Shown: in pieces, positions 34,863 to 46,200 of the stretch
Layout of the letters: each line of letters opens with the position of its first letter
Numbering within the stretch: position 1 is the first letter of the stretch
Assembly: GCA_015956445.1 (NCBI GenBank)
Contig: WIUZ02000006.1
Location: 310,001 to 374,000 of the forward strand
Length of the DNA: 64,000 nucleotides
From: Thelephora terrestris
Taxonomy: Eukaryota > Basidiomycota > Agaricomycetes > Thelephorales > Thelephoraceae
Reading direction: 5' to 3'
Program-made: the position numbers and the translations under genes
The notes under the pieces: generated by a model
Told to the model about the DNA's origin: nothing
Seen by the model: only the letters and a program-made list of their open reading frames with translations
Databases searched by the model: none

Positions 34863-35295
34863 ACTTTATATTTATCGTGACTTTAAATCTTTGTATGGAT
34901 TATGTATTGGATCTGACATCCACTAGTAATGAGCACTGTAATGTCGTGCACGTGAGCCATGATAGCGGGATCTCTGGAGAAAGCTCAGAGACATCATCAC
35001 CACTTGTTAGTTTCGGGCCACTCACTTCGTCACCGCTCCATCTGTTTGTTTCCTTCCTCTTCGTCGCCATCGCAGACATCGGCGATTCAGCGCACTCGGC
35101 GGCCGTGCTCCCGAGGCAGATTGACTCGGACGTTTCAGTCCCTATTACCTACTGTACTCGTACTTGCGCAGTTGGGCAGATCACCAAACGCACTGCATTC
35201 CCGTCCTCACCTCTTCCTCACGACTTTCATACAACTCTCTTCGCCATCGCCAAACCTTCCCTCAACCCCAGCCACCATTGCCGAAACCCGGAAAG
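34863..35295. other. Intergenic, OSBP promoter
   Basis: 433 nt. The right half is strongly pyrimidine-rich (ctcttcctcacgactttc), which in fungi often marks the core promoter and 5' UTR. No gene recognised. Confidence 0.5.
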
Positions 35296-37375
35296 ATGAT
35301 GGGATTTTTAAGCTCGGCCGTCGGTGCAGGCAAACGACCACGAGGTGCGTCTGTTGGAGAGGAAATGCCAGAAGATACGGAACCGGATGATACTTCTATC
35401 TTGTACGTCCCCCCCTTCTTCTCCCCACACCCCATCCTCTCCCTCTTCGATACCTTTACCATCCATCCCCCTCCTCGTTCTCTCTTCCCTTCTTACTTGG
35501 ATTTTGCTCCGATGGTGTTCGTGGTGGATGCCAAGACGGAGAAACCTTACGCCTGTGATTTCAGGGACGAGGACGAGGGGTCGATTATCTCTTCCCTGAT
35601 ATCCCAATTGAGGTCAGCTGCATCCCCCTGCCCCCGCCACTATACCGAAGCTGAAGGTCCGACGATCGCAATCTCTGTAGAGTAGGGATGGACCTGTCCC
35701 GAGTGACTTTTCCGACCTTCGTGCTGGAGCCACGAAGCATGCTGGAACGGATCACCGATTTCATGGCGCATCCTGACCTGATTTTTGGGTAAGCCACCGC
35801 TTTTCGGACGACCGACCTACGTCCACGAATCTGGCCGGTTCCGCTCGCTGACTGGTTCCCCTCACCTCTATATGCTTATCCTTTCATCACTTCCGTAGTG
35901 CGGAGGAGGTCGATGATCCGGAAGAGCGCTTCATTCGGGTGTTGCAGTATTACCTTGCCGGATGGCATATCAAGCCCAAGGGAGTCAAGAAACCGTACGT
36001 CGTTTTTCGCACCCCCCACCCCCCCCCCCCCCCCCCCCCCCCCCCTTCGCAGCACCCCGCAGCCTCCTGACGACGGTCCATCCTTGACGTTCATCAGATA
36101 TAATCCTATCCTGGGGGAGTTCTTCCGATGCAAGTATCAATATCCCGACGGAACGAAGGGGTTTTACATCGCCGAGCAAGGTAAATACACCTCTGTACAC
36201 CTTTGGGTTATACCCCCTTCGCTCCATTCGAGTTCTGCGTTCACCACTTCCGGCCCGCCACCGGTGCCTACGGCGTATGGTTTCGCTCGAGTCACTGATC
36301 CGTTGTTGCTGCTCCGTTTCTTTGCTAGTATCCCACCATCCGCCTATCTCCGCCTTCTTTTATATCTCGCCGATGAATAAGTTATGTATCGTTGGGGAGT
36401 TGAGACCCAAATCCAGATTCCTCGGAAACAGCGTTTCGACGGTGATGGAAGGAGAGAATAGAGTTTACCTGCTGGGGCGACCAGAGGATGGGCGTGAGTG
36501 CATCGATTATTTCTTCTAGGCTTGTTCTCAGTGTAATCACCAGCCTACGTGATTTCGATGCCGAACATGTACGCTAGAGGGATTCTGTTCGGTAAGATGG
36601 TCATCGAGCTCGGGGACACTTGCACGGCCAAGTGCGAGAAGTCGGGCATTACAGCGGATATCGAGTTCAAGACCAAGGTACGTCATTTACTCAACTTGGG
36701 ATTTTCACTCGCATTGCGTCATCCCTTTACTTTTTGCACATTCAATCGGATCTAACCTTTTCTCGTCTGTGATCTTCCTGACGGTAGGGTTTCTTTTCGG
36801 GCGTGTATAATGGGATCGGGGGACGTGTAAGGCATGGGCAGACTGATGTTGGAGAGATTGGTGGTAGGTGGAGCCACGTTATGGATTTCAAATCGACCAA
36901 GGTAGGCTATGCTCATGCATCAAAGTCAGTCGAGGCTAATAGGTTTACAGTCCAATCAGAAACGGGTGTTGTTTGACGTTGCGAAGGATGGAGCGAAGCT
37001 CGCCACCAAGAGTGTGGTCTCAGAGGACCAACAGGAGCCTAATGAGTCTAGAAAGTTATGGATGAGCCTTACGGAAGCCATCATCAATAAAGATATGGAA
37101 GGCGCTACTACCTCGAAGACTGCAGTAGAAGAGGCTCAGAGGGAACACAGAAGGAAGTTAGAAGAGAATGGGGAGAAGCATGTGCCGAGGTTCTTTGAAG
37201 AGAAGAACGGCGGTTGGGTTCCTAAACTCGAGTGGGTCCCCCCTATACTCCCTCCTGAAGTCGATTGATGGTAACTTTAACGCCCCGCCTATTCAGGATC
37301 CCGACGCAACCGACGCAGGAGGCGGTAGATATGGTCGAGAGGTGGATTTGGGGAACATCCACACCACCCCCATGA
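35296..37375 (+). CDS. Oxysterol-binding protein (Osh4/Kes1-like lipid transfer protein)
   Basis: Exchanges sterol and PI4P between membranes. The start [17 protein letters not shown] (35296) leads into [17 protein letters not shown], then [35 protein letters not shown] and [20 protein letters not shown]. The family fingerprint [14 protein letters not shown] follows, then [19 protein letters not shown] and YNGIGGRV. No PH or ankyrin domain precedes the ORD, so it is the short Osh4 type. Introns are many and short; several were checked for phase, including 35995-36097 (which contains the 27-C run) and the last (CTC GA|G ATC), giving a C-terminus [12 protein letters not shown] with stop at 37373. 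About 450 residues. The C-terminal [14 protein letters not shown] and PRFFE motifs are typical of the family. Confidence 0.93.
36019..36045. repeat. 27-nt poly-C tract inside an OSBP intron
   Basis: Uninterrupted C x27 (with six more Cs just before, split by one A) in the 103-nt intron 35995-36097. It occupies about a quarter of the intron, ending 52 nt before the acceptor. On the other strand it is a G run able to form quadruplexes. Confidence 0.95.
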
Positions 37376-40236
37376 ACACAATACCCCCCCCCCCCCTCAC
37401 TCAATAGCTTGCACTCGCTTCTATCTCTCCTCGTCTCTGTTGCTCTACACAAACGCCATACACACAAGCACGACGAGATCGGACGACTTCCCCTCATCAA
37501 GGATTCTGCTCCTCCTGTTTTAATTCTCCTGTTTACGCATCTGCATGACCGCTTGTCTGTTCGTATATCTTTGTTTTTTTGTTCACAACGCACACGCTGC
37601 TCCCTCTCCCCATGGTCCGCCCAAGACCTTTTCTCTGTCGCAAGCGACTGACCCTACCCCGGGCCGGTTACGGTGAAGTGCCCAAACACCCCCCCTCTCC
37701 TCCTTTGAATTTGAGCAAGTCGCCTCGAGGTTTCCTGCGCCATTATCATTGGCTCGGTGGAGGAACGGGTACCAACGTCACTGTGCTTCCGCCCGGTGCA
37801 GGAAAAGCGGGGATCTCGCGCCATGCACATTTATCATCTAATTTGTATCGAGCCGGAGCGCTAGAGCCAACGATTTCCACCGATCACCCTGCGGAATAAC
37901 GAGCATGCATGGAGGTTTAGGCGGATTGGGTCCAACGCGTTTGATGGTATACCAATTTGTGGCTGAGATTTAGAGGATTTGAGATGATATGTAGGCTGAA
38001 AGCATACACCTTAGTGGAAGGGAGGTTGTCTCCGGATTTGAGATGATATGATGCATAGCGACCTTCAGTTGTCGTACCGAAAGCGACTCGAGGAAACTAT
38101 TTGCTGTTGAATTTTGATGGATACGCCCTCGGCACGGATGGTGAGCTACAGATTAGAAACTCAATGGGAGCGTAACTGAGTTCCGTGGTGATGGTGCGTC
38201 AGACCAGCAGGCCTGCTGCGGCTCCATCCCTCTTCCCGACCCCGTCTCGTCACGGATGCCACGGGGATCTTTCCCCTTCTCGAGCGTTGGGAAATCGTTA
38301 ATTAGTTGCCCTCTTGGAAACGATGCAAAACGTACGGATACTTACGCGCTCGCCGTTCTGGAGCCTCACATTAACCGTATTCGCTTTTATGTCCGTAGAG
38401 TCCACATCTTGATTGAATTGTCAGGTCCGGTGATCCTACACACGGTACGTTCCAACACGCCGGTTACCAGTTTGCGGAGACTCGTGGTTCGTGGTGGATA
38501 GTACGCGACATCGGGGTGTGTGGAACACTTGCGAATGGTCATGATGCATGACGACTCAGCCACGTCAGTGTGGCCATTCCGGGGACCCTAACCGTTGAAG
38601 AAGGGTTTTGTCTGTGACGATACAGCGCCAGGGCGCCAGTGGCCACCTCGGCCGTTCGGCAAGAAGGCGATCAACTCGGCTTTTGAATGGCTTTTTGACT
38701 TTTTTGGGCCTGAATGTCGCCTCCGACCATTCGAAATTGACGACTCGCCAATCTTGTGCAGATGGCGCTTTGGATAGTCTGGCGGCTGAATGAAGGGCCA
38801 GTTTTCTTTGGTTCCTCCGACACCTTGCGGGGACCGATGGAGTTTGTTCAGAGGTGACCTGGATACAGTGATCGAGAAACCACATGCGTGTTCTTTCCGC
38901 CGAGTTGAACGAACGTAAACCGACGCGGAGAATCACAGTCAGATGGTGGCACTCACATATATTCGCAGGTAGGCGACTGCACCAACCAGTTGGCCCACCT
39001 ACGACACAAGATCATCCTGGAGATTCGTATAGCCAACCCTTCGCCTGACCAGGAACAGCTGCTCGGGATTCTCGAGAGGATATAGAAGCGAAAGACGTGT
39101 GGAGAACTCGTGGCCGGAACTTCGAAGGGAAGCTAGAAGATAGGGGCGATAACGCGATACCATTCTTGCTGATAGCGGGGTTGGGAACCGTAGGAAACAA
39201 AGAAACCGTTGAAGTTCCGTGAGCTTCAGGCCTGAATGGAGGTGGAGAGTTTACAGGGGAGCGCCGTGCTCCATAAGGCCAGCTGATGCAATCCTTCCGC
39301 AGGGATAAACTTCGGAAGTCGGAGGCTCTATTGTCAAAACGCGGAGAAGTGTTTTCCACTCGAAAATAGCTGGGGAACCTGCACTGAGTTTGAAAGAGCC
39401 TCTCCGGGTTAAAAGCGAGCGAGCAAAGGTTCGTCAGGGCGATAAGAGATAGCGCTGTGCAGGTAGATGAGTTGGACACCAACGGCAGGGTATATTTCGC
39501 TATACGATGTACGCCTGGGTACACGTGGACTTTCGATTGGACTGCCAGGGCCCTATACGGTTTGCGGGATCGTGGACGTTGTCGCTAAGCCGTAGGTACC
39601 GACGCGCGCGACACGGAAGATCCCACGAACTGCCAGAGTCTGGCGGGTAGGTCTCGGTTGCTGAGGACCGGATGTATATTCACATTGACATTCATCATCC
39701 GCGTGGTTATCTCGCGTACACATTTAACAAACGAGTACGTGAAGGCTTTAAATTAGGAAGACACTGAGCCTCTGACCGTCTCTCTTTCCAATGAACTTCC
39801 GACCGTCAGATCTTCAGAAGCTGCCGATCCTCGCAACAGAAAATTCCCGGTGGTCACCAAGTAGCATAGAAAAGGTTCCCGAGGTGGGAACCCGAACTGT
39901 CGGCTGCCGTCCATTCATTCTCCGTAACCTCGTGCCATGTCAACTCTGACGCTTGTTGCTGATCAAGATCGACGATCGAGTCGGAGGTAGACCCTCGGCC
40001 GAGTCTTCCAGTGACAACCATTGCTGTTTTCACAGAGTGCTTCCTCCTATCGCGGCCGGAGCCTGAGATTGGAACTCTATTATGCGGGATCAGCTGTGCC
40101 AATCCGTTTGGTAGATAAAATATCCGACGAATTTGAGCTTCAACCGACAGGGGCTGTAGGACAACCCCGGCTCTTAAAAGCAGCTTCAAACCCGAGGAAG
40201 AACCAGAACCTCTCACAACTCACAGCATCAAAGGAT
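37376..40236. other. Gene-poor region, 2.86 kb
   Basis: Largest gene-free stretch. It has a 13-C run at 37384-37396 and a 17-nt direct repeat (ggatttgagatgatatg) at 37975-37991 and 38034-38050. A 95-codon frame starting at ATG 37612 ends at 37899 (YHWLGGGTGTNVTVLPPGAG inside), and a 170-codon minus-strand frame lies at 39012-39524; neither has a family signature or splice partners. The right end should hold the promoter of the MFS gene. Confidence 0.45.
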
Positions 40237-42617
40237 ATGACTGTCTCTCATAACCCTCATGCGGACGTCTCGGGGATCGACGAGGGCAGGCTCCTTCGAA
40301 AAGTAGACTGGAAACTCCTGCCTTGGCTGTCGTTCCTGTACTTTTTGAGTTTTCTGGATCGTACGAGCATCGGGAATGCCAAGGTGCAGTAAACCGTTTC
40401 TTCGCTCTGGCTGGGTCTTTCATTCATGACTTTGACAGCTGTACAACCTTACAAACGATCTACGCCTTAGTGATCAACAGTATCTGCTGTGCTTGACGGT
40501 CTTCTACTTCTCTTACTCAATCTTCGAGGTACTTCGCCTTCCACGTGCAGGGCTCTACAAAGTTCTGAGCACATTTCGTAGGTCCCAAGTAATGTGATCT
40601 TGAAAATGCTGCACCCCAGAAGCTGGATTGCCTTGCTTGTGATATCGTGCGGCATAATTATGGTGAGCATTGCAGCCCCTGCTCGTCCTGCGTGTTGGTA
40701 ATGGGTTCTTCAGGTTGCGCAAGGCCTAGTCAGGAACTACGGAGAGCTTCTCAGTAAGGATTTTCGTTCCGATCGGTCGTCGTTATACCCATGACACCTC
40801 CAGGCGTGACGTGGCTCTTGGGGCTATTCCAGGCCGGGATATTCCCCGGAGTGACATACTATCTTTCGTGGTATGTTACAGTCGGTCTCTTCAGCCTCGG
40901 GCTGACCCCCGTTTAGCTGGTACAAGCGTTCTGAATTTGGCATTCGCGCGGCAATTTTCTTCTCTGCGGCGTCGGTATCAGGCGCATTCGGTGCTTTTCT
41001 TGCTGTACGTAGCATCTACGCCTTTCTGAGTATCCCCACTGACTTGTTTCTTCCAAAGGCCGCAATCTCGAAGATGAACGGAATCTTAGGGAAAGCTGGC
41101 TGGGAATGGATCTTCATCTTGGAAGGCCTCGTGACAATTATCGCAGGTGTCATGTCCTACTGGATAATCCAGGACTTCCCCGACGGCGCCAAGTTCCTCA
41201 CAGAGGCAGAGCGTACCGTTATCATTCGCAGGTTACAGGACGATTGCCAACACAGCGCGGCGGGAGAGAGACTCGAGATGAAGCACATCCGACAAAGCTT
41301 ATCCGACTGAAAGACCTACCTCGCGAGTAAATCACATTCAGCCCCCATTTCAAACATTGTTATTCAAATTTCTGCCACAGTGTTGATGTACGCCGGGACC
41401 AATGGTCCTTTATATGCCTTCGCGCTGTTCCTTCCGACTATCATTAACCAGGTATGCGTTGACGTCACGAACACAGTGTCGGTAAATATTTATACCCCGG
41501 TTGCAGATTGGTTACCAGGCTAATTTGGCAAACCTACTCACCATTCCTATCTACGTCCTTGTCAGCATTGTGACTTGCAGCGTAGGGTTCTACGCCGATC
41601 GCAAGGGACAACGTGGTCGAGTTAACATGTACGTATCATTTGTCTCTCTCATGCAGAAGTCTGGTTGATCCAAGTCACCTAGTATCTGCCTTTGTATAGG
41701 TGGGCACAATCTAAAGCGGAGAAGGGAACACGGAGTCCTAACGTCGTTCAGCCGCTACTGGATACATCATTTTGATTTTTTCAAGGATTCCCGCACTATC
41801 GTACTTCGCGGTGTACCTTGCGGCATGGTAGGTATGGCGATTATTCTGAGAAAGATATTGACTAACCATTCCGTCATCCATCCCAGCGGGATCTTCCCAA
41901 CCGTCCGTGAGTGCCGAATACACAACATGGCATTACACATAACTGACCAACCCCCCTGCCCATAGCTAATACTATGTGAGCTCGATTCGGCCCATGGAAA
42001 TTCGCTCCTCTGATTGTGCCTAGAGCATGGGTCTCGAACAACGTCGAAGGATCCTCCAAACGGAGCGTGTCCATTGCGATGGTTATCAGTTTGTGTGTCC
42101 ATTTTTCTGCTGGATGATGAGTATGCTTGAACTAAAGTCTGCGACTTTTTTTTTTTTTTTTGGTGCACAGTGGCAGCCTCAACGGCGCCGTCAGCTCGAA
42201 CGTGGTACGGTTGTGGATGATGCTTCCTGATCGCGTCCGACCCTTCTTCTCACTTTCATCTTCGTGTAGTACCGTGCTCGGGACGGGCCATGGTACACCT
42301 TGGGCCACGGAATCGTTCTCATCTATATCTGCCTGTGTCTGCTTACCTCCCTCGTGTACCATCTCATTCTGAAGACCGAGAACGCTCGACGCGATCGGGG
42401 ACTGAGAGATGAAATCATCGATGGCGAAAACGACAAGGGTATGCCCATCTCCCGCCGTCTCGGGCTCCGCTACTGGCTTACTTTTTTTTTTTGCGGCGAA
42501 ATAGGTGATACCGAGACCATCGAAAGGCTGACAAAGCTCAACGGAAGGTTCCCCAGCGTCGAAGACGCGAAGAGAGAGAAAGGAGACGGCTGGAGCGGGT
42601 ACCGATATATTTTGTAA
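40237..42617 (+). CDS. MFS transporter, anion:cation symporter family (allantoate/nicotinate permease type)
   Basis: Imports small organic anions; members include Dal5 and Tna1 of yeast. The start MTVSHNPHADVSG (40237) leads to KVDWKLLPWLSFLYFLSFLD and RTSIGNAKV, the ACS family opening. Then come LYNLTNDLRLSDQQYLL, FYFSYSIFEVPSNVILK, GLFQAGIFPGVTYYLS, WYKRSEFGIRAAIFFSAAS, EWIFILEGLVTIIAGVMSY, YADRKGQRGRVNM and the C-terminal GDGWSGYRYIL, diagnostic of these carriers. At least ten short introns cut it, two with T runs (16 T at 42146-42161, 11 T at 42482-42492) before the acceptor. About 500 residues with 12 membrane helices expected. An upstream in-frame extension to 40021 is open but lacks family sequence. 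The substrate cannot be read from the sequence. Confidence 0.88.
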
Positions 42618-43276
42618 AGCCACCCAGGATTGATTGTTTTTTTCTATCCAACGTAAATTATATAGCTCTACTTATAATTCTCCAAACACACCCTTCGGAA
42701 CCACTGTCCCTTCTGCAGTTTAGAAATTTAAACCCTTGTGCGGATTGAATGTTTATGGATATTCGACTCCTCCAACACTACGTATTTGCGAGGTTAACTA
42801 GCATCCTGGCGCTCTGGGTTTGGGCCAATCCGGGTAGGATCTTAATTTGCTCCCCTTGACTGAATCTCCGATGATTGGGATGAAGCCACCAACGTGAAGC
42901 AAAAGTGGTTTTAAGAACGTCAGCGAAGTAAATCAGCCACGCGTGCACATTTAATGGTACGTAGGCTTGGATGTCAGGGTATGCAGGTGTGGAATAGCTA
43001 ATGTGTGTATGTAAGAGTGCCTACTAAAATCCTCGGGAAAGAGAGAAAGAGAGGTGAAAAAACTAGAAGGAGGTCACGTAGAAGGAAACGAGCAGTGGAA
43101 TGACAACAGTGATTAATGACACCAGGGTATCTGGTATTTACTAGTGCATATGCGTATGGAGGGGGATCAGAGAAGAGGTGAATAGTGAAGGAAGAGAATG
43201 TACAAGAAACCCGAACCGTCCCAGAACAAGAATAAACAAGGGCCAAGGCGCGCCGGACAAACGTTGAATTGGATAT
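42618..43276. other. Intergenic between two convergent genes
   Basis: 659 nt between 3' ends, AT-rich near 42630-42740 (3' UTR-like). No gene recognised. Confidence 0.55.
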
Positions 43277-46200
43277 CTATGACCACCAACCCTCCTCGTC
43301 AACAGTCGGGGCTGTCGATACAACGCTCGATGTGGGGGATGGCGGTCGGGTACCCGCTCCATTGGGTTTTGACGCACTCAACCCGTTTCCATTCGGCATT
43401 CGGTGTGGTACCCCGTTCGCACGGTAGGGGTTGTGCATCGAGTTCCAAACACCGTTAGCAGCCAATTGCGCTCGGGCGGGCTTCGTGTTAACTGGGGTTG
43501 TGGAGCGACTGTGCAAGTAGACAGTGCTAGCTCGAGATTCTGAGCGAACTGGTGGCTCGAACTTGTAACCGTTTGTGGCGGGGGTAGTGGTAGTGGCAGC
43601 GGGAGCCGCAACAGGAGGTTTGGATGCCTCAGCTTTCAAGCGCGCGAATTGTTCTTCCAAAGAGGCGACCTGGTCGCGGAGTTTACTCTCGCGATCCTAG
43701 AATATCATAAGTTTCACATCGGGTTGTTCAAACGAGTTGCAGCTAACCTGGGTCAGGCGTTCATCCGCTTCTTTCTCCTGCAGTTGAGCCATAAGCAGTG
43801 AGACTTCAGAGTCGAGCTGTGATTTAGAGCTGCTGGTCTCTTCCAATTGGTTCCTGATGTTGGCAATCTCGGCGTCTGTCTCCTTCGCCCGTTTCTCCCA
43901 TTCGACGGCTCGCTGCTGGGCCTGAGCGAGGGTCTGCCGGACTGTGGCCATAGTACGATCGAGGTTGGCAAGTTTGGTTTCCTGGTCCTTGAAGCGACGC
44001 TGGAGGTTATTATACTCTCCTTCCAAGGGCCGTGTGCGATCGTGGTAATCCCTGAGATGTCTCAACTCTTCGTTGTCAGCCTCGTTAACCTGGCTCGTGA
44101 GGAGTTGTATTTGTTCAGCGGCACGGTGCATCTCTTCCCAGTGATCCTGTCGGGAAAGGAGGCGGTCGCGCTCTTCTCGGATAGCCGCAGTGGTCTGCTC
44201 AGCAGCAGCCTTGTCACGAGTAGCAATGGCGATATGAAGCTCTAATTCATGCACCTGCGTGATAACGTCAGAAAAACATACTGCGAGTAGTCACCTAATA
44301 AAGCAAACCTTGTCTTGCAGCCTTTCTTTGATGATACCAAATTGGGACGCTTCTTTCTCATAACCTGCAATACGAGCTTCAAGCTTCTGGGTAGTCGCGT
44401 CGGTGGCTTGTTGACGCGCGAGTGCCTGGGTTTGAGCCTCCTCTAATTCAGCGTTCTTCGCTCCCACGGTCGCAGCCTCGGAAGACTTTGTCGATAACAA
44501 CCTCGTGAGCTTCTCAACCTCAGCCTTTAGCGAATTCCTCTCATCTTCAATGCCCTTGAATGTCACTGACAACGCATCCTTCTCAGCTTGGACCTGTCCA
44601 TGAGAAACACGGGCCTCGGTGAGTTGGGTTTGGAGCTCGGAATTGGCAGCCACAAGCATCCTGTGTCCCTCCGAGTCTTTGAGGCTGTGCTGTACACGCG
44701 TGATGAATTCTTCCTGCGAGCCCTTGAAGGTTTTCGTCGTTTCCTCGAGAGCAAAGCTAAGGGCAGACAATTGAGCGATTGCATCCTTCTGCGTCGAAAG
44801 GATTTCGACGTTCTGGGAAGAAACGGTCTTCTGGATGCCAGAAAGTGTGTGGAGGGTGGACTCGGTGCGATCAACTTTGCCCACAACGTCTTCCCACTTC
44901 GATTGAGTGTCTCGCTGCAGTCTTGTATCAAGGAGAGCAGAGTTGAGGGACTCAGTGGCAGCGCTAAGCTTGGGGGATAAGTCTGCAATAATGTTGACAA
45001 AGTCGTGTCGGAGAGATGCGAGATCCTCTGGGTTTAGTTCTGACACGTCCCTGTGGATGGTGGCGAGCTTGCCCAATATCGACGAAATTTCTCCAGGGAT
45101 GGGCCCAAGTCCGTTCGCTACACTCTCCTGTACCTTCTCCATGATAACCTCCGATCGCTCCCTGTACTGGTTCGCTAGCCGGGCATCCAGACGCTCCACT
45201 ACAAGGTCTGAGACTTGTTCCTTAATCTCGTGGGCATCGAGTCGGTCGACGATCTGCTTCACTTCCGCAACGACCTTGCTAGCTAGGCTAGCGATATCAA
45301 CTTCCGGCGTCACGGGCGCAAGTGCCTGCAGCGCGGGAAGAAGTCGGTCCAATATCAGCCCAGCAGTCTCACGCTTGTCGGAAGCGAGGTCGATCAACTG
45401 AGAGATGTTGGGTTTAACAGCCTGGCTGAGCTGTAAAGTGAGTAGATCGTAATCGATGGGCGCGGGGCGGACAGCGGCAAAGTGGGGATTGAGTGCGTTC
45501 AAGATCTCGTTAACGAAGGACCCTGGATCTGCTAAGCTTTCGAGGTGAGAGGCGTACTGTTGCGAGATGGAAACGATCGTCTTCATGGTGCGGGAAGTGA
45601 CCTCGTTGATGAATGGCGTCAGCTCCTTCTGTAGGTCCAGGTTGCTGCGTGACTGCGTCTCAACCTGGCGCATGATTTCGGAAAGGTCGCGTTGCAAACT
45701 GGACCTCGTATCATGGCTAGCCTGCTGAACGACACCTTGCAACCACTGGTAGTTGAAATCGTTCCGAGATTCCAAGGCCCTCGACGTAGATTCCTGAAGC
45801 TGGCCACGGAGTGAGATTATTTCTGCGAGCATTGTTTCCGTTGTTTCGTTAAGCGACGAAGAGTTCTGTTGTTGCATGAGTTCCCGGCGAAGGTCGTCCA
45901 GCTTATCATCCAATAGGGAATCCAGCCTCTGCTCGAATTGTTGTAAGTCGGCACATCCCAAAGTGGCCAACGATGGATCCAAGAAATCGGAGAGCGACGA
46001 GTGCGTGGCGCGATGACTCGCAGGTAACGATGAACGTCGTCTAAGGTGAGCAGGTGGGGTAGAGGATCCCAGTGGTTCGTCACGCGTAGCATTGCCGACA
46101 GGATCAGTGACCAGTCGGGGGCGAGAGATCTTCTGAGAGATGGTTGGCATATGGTTGTCATCCAGCGACCGAGGACTGAGGTCAAAGACATCGCGAGAAG

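Noticed and set aside
39012-39524. 170-codon minus-strand ORF
   Set aside because: Ser/Pro/Arg-rich without hydrophobic core pattern, motif or promoter; likely chance.
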